Positions 50,164-58,894 of a stretch of DNA of 64,000 nucleotides are shown here, piece by piece. Below the pieces are notes generated by a model, which saw only the letters and a list, made by a program, of their open reading frames with translations, had not been told where the DNA came from and ran no database searches. This DNA is from DASSQJ01 sp963772645. Its GTDB lineage: Bacteria > Actinomycetota > Actinomycetes > Actinomycetales > Dermatophilaceae. Every line of letters begins with the position of its first letter. The stretch's first letter is position 1. The stretch lies in the NCBI GenBank assembly GCA_963772645.1, contig CAVYYD010000012.1:1-64000 (forward strand), written 5' to 3'. Both the position numbers and the translations under genes were made by a program.

Positions 50164-51824
50164 CTACTCCTTGCGGTGGGCGGTGGGCGACGGGGGAGAA
50201 GGGTCAGGACGGTGTCGACGCGGTCGAGCGCCTCCGGTCGGTGGCTGACCAGGACGACGCTGCGGGTGTCCGTGGCGTCGAGGACGTCGTCGAGGACGGC
50301 CGTGGCGGTGGCGTGGTCGAGGTGGGCGGCCGGCTCGTCGAGGAGGACGACCGGGCGGTCGGCGAGGACGGCCCGGGCGACCCCGAGCCGGGCCCGCTCG
50401 CCGCCGGAGAGCCCGCGGCCGCCGGTGCCGAGCCGGGTGTCGAGACCGTCGGGAAGAGCGGCGACCCAGCCGCCGAGGCCGGACCGGCCCAGCGCGCGGA
50501 GCAGGTCCTCCTCCTGCGCCCCGGGCCGAGCGAGCCGCAGGTTCTCGGCGAGCGAGGTGGCGAACACGTGGGGCTCGTCGTCGACGACCGCGACATCGCG
50601 TCGCACGTCGGCGACGGTGAGCGCGCGCACATCGGTGCCGTCGACGGTGTGCCGCCCGGCCGCGGGGTCGAGAGCCCGGGCGAGCACCGCGAGGAGCGTG
50701 CTCTTGCCCGAGCCGTTCGGCCCGACCACTGCGACGTGCCGGCCCGGCACGAGGCGCAGGTCGGTGGCCGCGAGCTGCGGAGCCGCGCCGGTCCACGAGG
50801 CGCTGACCCCGTCGAGCTCGACGACCGGGCCCGGTGCCGTGGCGGAGCGCTCGGGGCGGTCGAGGGCCGACTCGGGGTCGTGGACGGCGGGCTCCTGGTC
50901 CAGGAGCGCCTCCAGGCGGGTGCTGCTGCCCTGGGCCCGGGCCAGGGCGCGCATCGTGTCGACGAGCGGGGAGAGGGCCTCGCCGACCGCCACCGGGACG
51001 ACGACGAGGAGGGCGGCGACCGGGCCGCCCACGACCGCGGGGTCGGCGAGCCGGGCCGCGGCGACAGCGGCGGCGGCCGTGCCGAGGAGCAGGAGCGCGG
51101 CGACCATCGCCCGGCCCCGGCTCTGCCGGCGCACCGCGGCGCGCAGCGTGTCGTGGGCTCGGGCGAGCCACTCGCGGGCGGTGTCCTCGGCGCCGATGGC
51201 CTGGAGCTCGCCGGCCTGCCGGGCGACGAGGTCGCTGACCCGGAACACCTCGGCCCGGGCCGCGAGCAGGTCCTCGCGGGAGCGGGACTCCAGCCACCAG
51301 GCGAGCCAGCAGCCGAGGGCGAGGAGGACGAGCAGGCCCGCCAGCACCAGGCCCACGGCCGGGGAGAACCACGCCGTGAGGGCGGTGGCGGCCAGGCCGG
51401 CGACGACGCTGGCCAGCACCGGCACGGTGACCCGCACCTCCGCCTCGACGACGTCGGTGAGGTCGTCGACGACGCCGCTGAGCACCTGGGAGCGGGCCCG
51501 GCGCCCCAGACGCGCGGGGGTGAGCGGCACCAGGGCGGTGTAGACGGCGGTGCGCCGGCGGGCGAGGTCGTCGAGCGCGGCGTCGTGGGAGACGATCCGC
51601 TCCAGGTAGCGGAAGAACGGCCGTGCCATCCCGAACGCCCGCACCGCCACGATGGCCGCGAGCAGGGTCAGGATGACCGGCTGCTCGCTCGCCCGGACGA
51701 TGAGCCAGCCCGACGTCGCGGTGAGCGCGATCCCGGAGGCGGTGGCCGCGCCGCCGAGCAGCCCGCCGACGACCGTGGCGCGGGTCGGCCGGAGCACGGG
51801 ACGGGCGTGGGTCGTGGTGCTCAC
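50164..51824 (-). CDS. cydC: CydC subunit of the CydDC ABC exporter, 3' frameshift suspected
   Basis: About 553-aa half-transporter. Six membrane helices occupy about 20-290. The nucleotide-binding domain has Walker A GPNGSGKST (about 366), signature LSGGERARLGVARA (about 470) and Walker B VVLLDEPAAHLD. CydDC exports thiols (cysteine, glutathione) and is needed for cytochrome bd assembly. In the assembled frame no stop follows and reading continues through blaI into the M56 gene. Adding one C to the run at about 50195-50199 gives TLLPPSPTAHRKE and a TAG at 50164. Start GTG 51824 overlaps the cydD stop. Confidence 0.92.
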
Positions 51825-53445
51825 CGGACCACCTCCGCCCCGGCGTGGTCGAGGGCGAGGTGCCGGTCGGCGAGCGTGACGAGCTCCGGCCGGTGGGTCA
51901 CGACGAGCACGGTGCGCCGCTCGGCCACCGCGGCGAGCGCTGCGTGGACGAGGTCCGCGGCGTCACCGTCGAGGTGTGCGGTGGGCTCGTCGACGAGCAG
52001 GACCGGAGCGGTCGAGAGGGTGGCGCGGGCCAGCGCGACCCGGGCGCGCTGCCCGGCCGAGAGTCCGAAGCCGTCGTCGCCGACCGCAGTGGACAGGGCC
52101 TGGGGCATCCCCGCGACGACGCCCTCGAGCCCGACCACGCGCAGGGCGTCCCAGAGTGCGGCGTCGGGGGCGTCGTTGCCGAGGCGCAGCGCGGCCCGCA
52201 GGGTGCCGGCGGGCAGGAAGGGCCGCTGGGTCACCAGGTGGGAGCGGCCGGCGCGCACCGTACCGGCGGTGGGGGTGCGCAGGCCGGCCGCCAGCTCGAG
52301 GAGGGTCGACTTGCCGACGCCCGACGGTCCGGTGACCGCGGTGAGGCCCGGCCCGGCGTCCAGGTCGACCCCGGTGAGCACCGGGACCCGGGCGCCCGGG
52401 TAGCGAGTAGGCGACCCCCGTCATCCGCACCCCGACGTCGGCCGCCCCGGTGCCGGGCGCCTCGGCCCCCTCGCGCGCACCGTCCCCGGGGTCGTCGGCG
52501 GCGATCTCGAGCTCGGCGAGGATCGCGGCCACGGCCTCGGCACCGTCGGCGGCGTTGTGGAACTCGGCCCCGACCCGGCGGATCGGCCAGTAGGCCTCGG
52601 GAGCCAGGAGGATGGCGAGCAGCCCGGCCCCGAGCGTCATCGAGCCGTAGGTGAGCCGCAGCCCGACGCTGACGGCGACGATGGCGACCGAGATCGAGGC
52701 GAGGAGCTCGAGAGCGGCGGAGGAGAGGAAGGCGATCCGCAGCGTGCGCATCGTGGCGCGGCGGTGCTGCTGGCTGACCTCGGCGATGACCTCGACCTGG
52801 CGCTCGGCCCGGCCGTAGCCGACGAGGGTGGGCAGCCCCCGCATGACGTCGAGGAAGTGGCCGGCCAGGGCGGAGAGGGCCGTCCACCGCCGTTCCGTGT
52901 CGGCCTGGGTGGCGCGGCCGATGAGGGCGGCGAAGAGCGGCAGGAGCGGCAAGGTGAGGACGACGACCAGGGCGCTCAGCCAGTCGACCCACAGCAGGGC
53001 GGCGACGGCGAGCGCCGGCACCGTGACCCCGGCGACGAGTGCCGGCAGGAAGCGGGCGGCGTACGGCTCGACCGCGGCGGCGCCCTGGGCGGCGAGGGTC
53101 ACCCCACGGTCGGGGTCGGGGCGACGCTCGGCAGGGACGGTGAGCCAGCGGGCGAGCAGGTGCTCGCGCAGGGCGGCCGTCACCTCCACCCCGGCCCAGG
53201 CGGCCGCCCGCTCGGCGACCCACGCCAGCGCGGCGCGCGCGGCGAGGAGTCCGGCCAGCCACGCCGCCGGGCCACCGAGGGCCGCCCCGTCGACGACCGC
53301 GACGACCAGGGCGGCGAGCGCGAAGGCCGTCGCGATCGTCGCGAGCGCCCTGGAGCACGCCGACCCCGGCCAGGACGGCGACCGGCTGGCGAGCAGCCGG
53401 CGCCGTCCTCAGCAGCCGTGGGTCGAAGGGTCTCATCGGGGTCAC
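51821..53445 (-). CDS. cydD: CydD subunit of the CydDC ABC exporter, two suspected frameshifts
   Basis: About 541-aa half-transporter, partner of CydC. Coding pieces lie in three frames: PFDPRLLRTAPAARQPVAVLAGVGVLQ at the start, then EVTAALREHLLARWL through AYWPIRRVGAEFHNAADGAEAVAAIL, then LTGVDLDAGPGLTAVTGPSGVGKST (Walker A), GLSAGQRARVALARA (signature) and VLLVDEPTAHLD (Walker B). The breaks are near 53348-53352 and near 52385-52410. Each is mended by removing one base or adding two. The domain order is complete, so this is probably an intact gene with assembly errors. The GTG at 53445 or ATG 53436 is the start. Confidence 0.9.
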
Positions 53446-53457
53446 GCCACCTCGGGG

Positions 53458-54486
53458 TCAGTGGACGGACACGGCGGCCGGGATGTGCTGGGTCCCGATC
53501 CGCTTGCGGAAGGTGTAGTAGGTCCACGCGGTGTAGAGGAGCACGATCGGGGTGAAGACGAGCGCGGCGCCGGTCATGATCTTCAGGGTGAGCTCGCTGC
53601 TGGCGGCGTTGTCGATGGTCAGCGAGGTGCCACCGGCGAGCGTCGTCGGCATGACGTTCGGGTAGAGCGAGAGGAAGTACGTCGCGACCGCCATCGCGAA
53701 CGTCACCGCCGTGCCGGTGAAGGCCCAGCCCTCGCTGCCGCGCACGTTGGCGCCGATGGCACCGAGCAGCGCGACCGCCGCGACGATCGTGGTCACCCAC
53801 GAACCGATGGTCCCCGCCGTGGCACCCAGCCAGAGCAGGAGGAGCACGGCGAGCACCGCGGTGCCGAGCCCGAGGTTGGTGCCGAGCCGCTTGGCGTCCT
53901 CGCGGATCTGCCCGGTGGTCTTCAGGGCCAGGAAGAACGCGCCGTGGGTCAGCGAGAGCGCGGTGACGACGAGGCCGCCGAGCAGGCTCATCGGGTTGAG
54001 CAGGGTGAAGAAGTTGCCGGTGAACTCCATGTCCTGGTTGATCGGCAGGCCGCGCACCACGTTGGTCAGCGCGACGCCGACGAGCAGCGGGGCGAGCAGC
54101 GAGCCGGAGACGATGGCCCAGTCCCACCGGGTGCGCCACGTGTCGGAGTCCCGCTTGCCCCGGTACTCGAAGCCCATGTTCCGCACGATGAGGGCGATGA
54201 GCAGGACGAGCAGGGGCAGGTAGAAGGCGGAGAACATCGTGGCGTACCACTCGGGGAAGGCCGCGAACGTGGCGCCACCGGCGGTGAGCAGCCACACCTC
54301 GTTCCCGTCCCAGTGCGGGCCGATGGTCGTGAGCATGACCCGGCGACGCCGCTCGGTGTCCGCGGCGTCCCGGCCGGTGCCGAGCACGGGCAGGAGCATG
54401 CCGACGCCGAAGTCGAAGCCCTCGAGGACGAGGTACCCGGTCCAGAGGACCGCGATCAGGGCGAACCAGATGACGGGGAGATCCAT
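53458..54486 (-). CDS. cydB: Cytochrome bd oxidase subunit II
   Basis: 342-aa membrane subunit with about nine helices. It opens MDLPVIWFALIAVLWTGYLVLEGFDFGVGML, the typical CydB start, with GPHWDGNEVWLLTAGGATFAAFPEWYAT following. LYPNVMPTT and a tail with TAWTYYTFRKRIG are also diagnostic. It supports heme and quinol oxidation in CydA. ATG 54486 is 15 bases from the cydA stop; cydD starts 12 bases after its own stop. Confidence 0.96.
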   Translation of the reverse strand: MDLPVIWFALIAVLWTGYLVLEGFDFGVGMLLPVLGTGRDAADTERRRRVMLTTIGPHWDGNEVWLLTAGGATFAAFPEWYATMFSAFYLPLLVLLIALIVRNMGFEYRGKRDSDTWRTRWDWAIVSGSLLAPLLVGVALTNVVRGLPINQDMEFTGNFFTLLNPMSLLGGLVVTALSLTHGAFFLALKTTGQIREDAKRLGTNLGLGTAVLAVLLLLWLGATAGTIGSWVTTIVAAVALLGAIGANVRGSEGWAFTGTAVTFAMAVATYFLSLYPNVMPTTLAGGTSLTIDNAASSELTLKIMTGAALVFTPIVLLYTAWTYYTFRKRIGTQHIPAAVSVH

Positions 54487-54500
54487 GACGTGTCCTGGGG

Positions 54501-56021
54501 TCAGTAGGCGAACTGGAGGGGGGCGTCCTCGTCCGTGTGCTCGGGCTGCGGGTCCTCGAAGGGATCGGCGCCGCGACGGACGTAGGTGAGGAAGAGCTTG
54601 ACCTCGACGACCGCGAGGGCGAGGTAGACCAGCGTGTAGGCGATCATCGAGGCCCACACCTCACCGACGCTCACCGACGGGGAGACGCCGAGCGCGGTGC
54701 CCTGCAGGCCGTAGACGATCCACGGCTGCCGAGCGGTCTCGGTGAAGATCCAGCCCCAGCTGTTGGCGATGACGGGCAGCAGCGGCGTCAGGACCGCGAC
54801 CCACAGCCACCACCGGCTGGTCAGCGACCTGCCACCCCGGGTGGCCCAGAGCGCCCCGACGGCGAAGGCCATCGTGAGGAAGCCGAACCCCATCATGAGC
54901 CGGAAGGTCCAGTAGGCCAGTGGGATGTTCGGCACGTACGACGGCAGGTTCGTGTAGTCGAGCAGGGTCCTGCCGTCGGCGAGCCGGACGTCCTTGACGG
55001 CCGTCATCTGCACCCGGCCGTCGACGAGGACGGGCACCTGGGCGGTGCCGGTGGCGAACAGGTCCTGCGACGTGGCCTTGAGGTTGTTGATGCCCTGGAC
55101 CCGGCCGTCGAAGGAGCCGGTGGCGAGGAAGGAGAGCAGGCACGGGACGGTGATGACGTCGGTGGCGCTCGAGCCGTCGAGGGAGCCGACCGACAGGACC
55201 GAGAAGTCGGCGCACCGGCCGTCCGGCGGGGTGTCGTAGAGCGCCTCGGCCGCCGCCATCTTCATCGGCTGGACCTCGGTCATGATCTTGCCCTGGGTGT
55301 CACCGGAGACGACGACGCCGAGCGAGGCGACGAGGGCGACCCACGCCCCGCCGCGCACCGCCCTGCGGTACAGGCCCTCGTCGGCCCCGCCCCGGTGCTT
55401 GAGCATGAGGTAGATGCCGACACCGAGCACGACCGCCCCGCCGACCATGTAGGCCGAGGTGACGACGTGCGGGAACGTCACGAGCTGGACCTTGTTCGTC
55501 AGCACCGCGATGAAGTCGTCCATCTCCGCACGGCCCGTCTGCGGGTTGAACCGGTAGCCGACGGGGTGCTGCATGAACGAGTTCGCGGCGAGGATGAAGT
55601 ACGCCGAGAGCACCGTCCCGATGTGGACCAGCCACATCGTGGCTGCGTGGAGCTTCTCGGGGACCCGGCCCCAGCCGAAGATCCAGATGCCGAGGAAGGT
55701 CGACTCCAGGAAGAACGCGAGCAGCGCCTCGAACGCCAGCGGGGCGCCGAAGATGTCGCCGACGAACCGGGAGTAGTCCGACCAGTTCATCCCGAACTGG
55801 AACTCCTGGACGATGCCGGTCACCAGCCCGAGGGCGAAGTTGATGATGAAGAGCTTCCCGAAGAACTTGGTGAGCCGGTAGTAGTCCGAGTTGTGGGTCC
55901 GGACCCACCGGGTGTGGTACCAGGCGACGATCGCCGAGAGCCCGATGGTGATCGGGACGAAGAGGAAGTGGTAGACGGTCGTGATGGCGAACTGCCACCG
56001 TGCGACTTCGAGGGCACCCAT
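54501..56021 (-). CDS. cydA: Cytochrome bd ubiquinol/menaquinol oxidase subunit I
   Basis: 506-aa catalytic subunit with about nine helices, reducing O2 to water with quinol. Heme-ligand His18 is in ITTVYHFLFVPITIGLSA, a second His is in FPHVVTSAYMVGG, and the QPMKMAAAEALYDT block of the Q-loop region is present. The later GRQPW motif reads ARQPW. There is no long Q-loop insertion, so it is the short-loop type. A ribosome site (caggaga) lies seven bases before ATG 56021. It is the first gene of cydABDC-blaI-M56. Confidence 0.97.
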   Translation of the reverse strand: MGALEVARWQFAITTVYHFLFVPITIGLSAIVAWYHTRWVRTHNSDYYRLTKFFGKLFIINFALGLVTGIVQEFQFGMNWSDYSRFVGDIFGAPLAFEALLAFFLESTFLGIWIFGWGRVPEKLHAATMWLVHIGTVLSAYFILAANSFMQHPVGYRFNPQTGRAEMDDFIAVLTNKVQLVTFPHVVTSAYMVGGAVVLGVGIYLMLKHRGGADEGLYRRAVRGGAWVALVASLGVVVSGDTQGKIMTEVQPMKMAAAEALYDTPPDGRCADFSVLSVGSLDGSSATDVITVPCLLSFLATGSFDGRVQGINNLKATSQDLFATGTAQVPVLVDGRVQMTAVKDVRLADGRTLLDYTNLPSYVPNIPLAYWTFRLMMGFGFLTMAFAVGALWATRGGRSLTSRWWLWVAVLTPLLPVIANSWGWIFTETARQPWIVYGLQGTALGVSPSVSVGEVWASMIAYTLVYLALAVVEVKLFLTYVRRGADPFEDPQPEHTDEDAPLQFAY

Positions 56022-56190
56022 GCGAGGATCTCCTGAGACGGGCAACACAGCAACGACGTGACGTAGTAAAAACTACACGACGTCGTAGATGGGTCCGCAG
56101 CCCCGTCCAACGTGATCCGCGCCATGGGCGGGGCTCGCGGGCCCCGGCGCCCACGCTCGGGCCGTGGGTTGAGCGGCTGCCTTCGGGGGC
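56022..56190 (-). promoter_or_regulatory. cydA upstream region with ACTAC/GTAGT elements
   Basis: Within a GC-rich surrounding, 56063-56088 is AT-rich. It holds GTAGTAAAAACTAC (56063-56076), an inverted repeat, and the ten-base palindrome ACGACGTCGT (56077-56086), flanked by a further GTAG. ACTAC/GTAGT half-sites resemble those bound by BlaI/MecI repressors, and blaI lies at the end of the same operon. This suggests autoregulation, by inference. No Rex-type site (TTGTGAA) was seen. Confidence 0.5.
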
Positions 56191-56196
56191 GCCCGC

Positions 56197-57213
56197 TCAG
56201 GCGTCGGGGTAGCCCTCGGGGTTGCCGGACTGCCAGCGCCAGGTGTCGGTGCACATGTCGTCGAGGGTGCGCTCGGCCCGCCAGCCCAGCTCGCGGTTGG
56301 CCCGGCTCGGGTCGGCGAACGAGGTCGCGATGTCCCCGGCGCGTCGCCCGACGACCTCGTGGGGCAGCTCGTGGCCGACCGCCCGCTCGAAGGCGTGGAG
56401 CAGCTCGAGGACGCTCGTCCCGTGCCCGGTGCCGAGGTTCCACGTCGAGACCGGGTCGTCGGTGCTGCCGAGGCGGGTCAGGGCGGCGATGTGCCCGGCC
56501 GCGAGGTCCTCGACGTGGATGTAGTCGCGCACACCGGTGCCGTCGGGGGTGGGGTAGTCGTCGCCGAAGACGAGCAGCTTCTCGCGCCGTCCCACGGCGA
56601 CCTGGGCGATGAAGGGCATGAGGTTGTTCGGGGTGCCCTGGGGGTCCTCCCCGATGGTCCCCGAGGCGTGCGCGCCGACCGGGTTGAAGTAGCGCAGCAG
56701 GGCGATGCGCCACGAGGGGTCCGCGGCGGCGACGTCGCGGAGAACCTGCTCCTGCATCACCTTGGTCCAGCCGTAGGGGTTGGTCGCCGACGTCGGCCGG
56801 TCCTCGGTGGCCGCCTCCTGGTTCGTCCCGTAGACGGTGGCGGACGAGGAGAAGACGAGCTTGCGCACGCCGTGCCCCCGCATCGCCCGCACCAGCGCGA
56901 ATGTCGAGCCGAGGTTGTTCTCGTAGTACTCCAGCGGCCTGGCGACACTCTCCCCGACGGCCTTGAGCCCGGCGAAGTGGATGACGGCGTCGAACGGCTC
57001 CTCGGCGAAGAGGCGCTCGGTGGCGTCGCTGTCGGTGAGGTCGAAGGCCCGCACGTCGAGGGGCCGGCCGGTGATCGCCTCGATCCGGCCGACGACCGTG
57101 GGCTTGGCGTTGGCGAACGAGTCGACGACGACGACGTCGTGTCCGGCGCCGACGAGCTGGATGACCGTGTGGGAGCCGATGTAGCCGGCACCGCCGGAGA
57201 CGAGGACGCGCAT
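56197..57213 (-). CDS. galE: UDP-glucose 4-epimerase
   Basis: 338-aa extended SDR enzyme interconverting UDP-glucose and UDP-galactose. The NAD-binding motif is GGAGYIGSH at the N-terminus, the active site is SATVYG plus NPYGWTK (Tyr-x3-Lys), and LRYFNPVGAHASG and RDYIHVEDLAAGH are GalE signatures. Length is typical. ATG 57213 is preferred, with TAGGGT eight bases upstream; GTG 57219 is an alternative. It lies next to an envelope-type region but no other gal genes. Confidence 0.95.
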   Translation of the reverse strand: MRVLVSGGAGYIGSHTVIQLVGAGHDVVVVDSFANAKPTVVGRIEAITGRPLDVRAFDLTDSDATERLFAEEPFDAVIHFAGLKAVGESVARPLEYYENNLGSTFALVRAMRGHGVRKLVFSSSATVYGTNQEAATEDRPTSATNPYGWTKVMQEQVLRDVAAADPSWRIALLRYFNPVGAHASGTIGEDPQGTPNNLMPFIAQVAVGRREKLLVFGDDYPTPDGTGVRDYIHVEDLAAGHIAALTRLGSTDDPVSTWNLGTGHGTSVLELLHAFERAVGHELPHEVVGRRAGDIATSFADPSRANRELGWRAERTLDDMCTDTWRWQSGNPEGYPDA

Positions 57214-57221
57214 GGGCACCG

Positions 57222-57227
57222 ACCCTA
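57222..57227 (-). promoter_or_regulatory. -10 hexamer TAGGGT for galE
   Basis: TAGGGT on the minus strand ends eight bases before ATG 57213, supporting that start over GTG 57219. Confidence 0.5.
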
Positions 57228-57285
57228 CTGGCCGGTCGCCGGGCGCGGCCGCGCCGCGCGGCCGCCGGCCGCCGGCCGCGGCGGT

Positions 57286-57669
57286 TCAGTCCCGGTCGTC
57301 GGGCAGCACGAGGCTCAACGCCCAGGAGACCACCGAGATGACGAGCGCCGCCAGGATCGCGTCCCAGAAGAAGTGGTCGATCCTGAAGGCCAGGCCGAAC
57401 ACGCCGCTGATCCAGGCGACGAGCTCGAGCAGCAGCGCGTTGAGGACCAGGAGGAAGAGCCCGAGCGTCAGGATGATGAACGGCAGCGAGAGCAGCTTGG
57501 CGATCGGCTTCACGACGGCGTTGACGAGGCCGAAGATCAGGGCGACCAGGAGGATGGTCACGACGTTCTTGCTCGTGGACCCGCCCTCGCCGAGGTGCAC
57601 GCCCTGGACCAGCCAGGCCGCGACCCACAGGGCGATGCCGTTGACGACGACCCGGAGGATGAGGCTCAT
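57286..57669 (-). CDS. Phage-holin-4-superfamily membrane protein
   Basis: 127-aa protein with four hydrophobic helices (about 5-22, 35-55, 60-85 and 100-122). The family block FGLVNAVVKPIAKLLSLPFIILTLGLFLLVLNALLLELVAWI matches the DUF360/phage_holin_4_2 family, which is widespread in bacteria and not phage-specific. Its function is unknown. It is divergent from hisC at 57770. A GC-only low-complexity stretch (57241-57284) separates it from galE. Confidence 0.85.
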   Translation of the reverse strand: MSLILRVVVNGIALWVAAWLVQGVHLGEGGSTSKNVVTILLVALIFGLVNAVVKPIAKLLSLPFIILTLGLFLLVLNALLLELVAWISGVFGLAFRIDHFFWDAILAALVISVVSWALSLVLPDDRD

Positions 57670-57756
57670 CACGGGCCTGATTGTGGCAGAGCGCCGGCCC
57701 ACGCCCAAGCACCGCCGCCCGCCCGCGTGGACGGCCTCCGCTCGCCCCCGGCGCCC

Positions 57757-57762
57757 TAGAGT
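57757..57762 (+). promoter_or_regulatory. -10 hexamer TAGAGT before hisC
   Basis: TAGAGT ends seven bases before ATG 57770, consistent with a leaderless mRNA. Confidence 0.55.
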
Positions 57763-57769
57763 GGTCGCC

Positions 57770-58891
57770 ATGACCGACCCCGACGACGAGGGCGGCGTCA
57801 CGGCGACCCCGGTGCGGCTGCGCTCGGCCCTGGCCGCCCTGCCCGCGTACGCGCCCGGACGCCCCGCCGCTGCCCGCCCCGGCCTCACCGCGTACAAGGT
57901 GAGCAGCAACGAGAACCCGTACCCGCCGCTGCCCAGCGTCCTGGACGCCGTCCGGGACGCCGCCGGCGCGATGAACCGCTACCCCGACATGGCGGTCACG
58001 GCGCTCACCGAGGTCCTCGCCGCGCGGCTCGAGGTGCCGGCAGCCCGGATCTCCACCGGGCCCGGGTCGGTCGGGGTGCTCGACCAGCTGGTCCGGGCGA
58101 CCTGCGACGACGGTGACGAGGTCGTCTTCGCCTGGCGCTCCTTCGAGGCCTACCCCATCCTCACCACGCTCGCCGGCGCGAGGCCGGTGATGGTGCCACT
58201 GGCCCCCGGCGCACGCCACGACCTCGACGCGATGGCGGCCGCGGTGACCGACCGAACCCGCCTGGTGCTCGTCTGCACCCCGAACAACCCGACCGGGACC
58301 AGCGTGGGTGCCGCCGAGCTCGAGGCGTTCCTCGACCGGGTCCCCGAGCACGTGCTCGTCGTCCTCGACGAGGCCTACCTCGAGTTCGTCACCGCCGCCG
58401 ACGCGCCCGACGCCATGGCCGTGCACCGGGCCCGGCCCAACGTCGTCGTGCTCCGCACCTTCTCCAAGGCCTACGGCCTGGCCGGGCTGCGGGTGGGCTA
58501 CGCGGTCGCGCACGAGCCGGTGGCGGATGCGCTGCGCAGGTCCGCCCTGCCGTTCGGGGTCAACTCCCTCGCCCAGGTGGCGGCGGTGGCCTCGCTGGAA
58601 GCCGCCGACGAGCTCGAGGTGCGGGTCAAGGAGCTCGTGGCCGAGCGCGAACGCGTCGTCGCCGCGCTGCGCGACCAGGGCTGGGAGCTGCCCGACCAGC
58701 AGGCCAACTTCGTCTGGTTCCCGCTCGGTGAGGACACCCCGGCGTTCGCCGCGGCGTGCGAGGAGTCGGGCCTCACCGTGCGGCCGTACGGCACCGACGG
58801 GGTGCGGGCGACGGTGGCCGAGCGCGCGGCCAACGACCGGCTCGTCGAGGTCGCGGGCCGCTTCCGCCGGACGGAGCGCTCCGGCGGCTGA
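57770..58891 (+). CDS. hisC: Histidinol-phosphate/aromatic aminotransferase
   Basis: 373-aa class I/II PLP aminotransferase. It has SSNENPYPPLPSV near the N-terminus, STGPGSVGVLDQL, CTPNNPTGT (Asn binding the cofactor), LDEAYLEF and FSKAYGLAGLRVGY with PLP Lys233. The subfamily includes HisC (histidine synthesis) and actinobacterial Pat (aromatic amino acids), which sequence cannot separate firmly. No other his genes are near, so a second HisC/Pat role is possible. The epimerase gene follows after three bases. Confidence 0.92.
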   Translation: MTDPDDEGGVTATPVRLRSALAALPAYAPGRPAAARPGLTAYKVSSNENPYPPLPSVLDAVRDAAGAMNRYPDMAVTALTEVLAARLEVPAARISTGPGSVGVLDQLVRATCDDGDEVVFAWRSFEAYPILTTLAGARPVMVPLAPGARHDLDAMAAAVTDRTRLVLVCTPNNPTGTSVGAAELEAFLDRVPEHVLVVLDEAYLEFVTAADAPDAMAVHRARPNVVVLRTFSKAYGLAGLRVGYAVAHEPVADALRRSALPFGVNSLAQVAAVASLEAADELEVRVKELVAERERVVAALRDQGWELPDQQANFVWFPLGEDTPAFAAACEESGLTVRPYGTDGVRATVAERAANDRLVEVAGRFRRTERSGG

Positions 58892-58894
58892 CCG

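Noticed and set aside
48783..51824. A 1013-aa CydC-M56 fusion protein
   Set aside because: The middle part is the out-of-frame shadow of blaI, with low-complexity Arg/Pro-rich sequence; a one-base repair gives normal separate genes.
57241..57284. Possible recombination site or terminator in the G/C-only tract
   Set aside because: Low complexity makes many overlapping pairings possible; none stands out enough to call.
57286..57669. Prophage remnant because of holin-like match
   Set aside because: This family is a common chromosomal membrane protein and no other phage genes are nearby.
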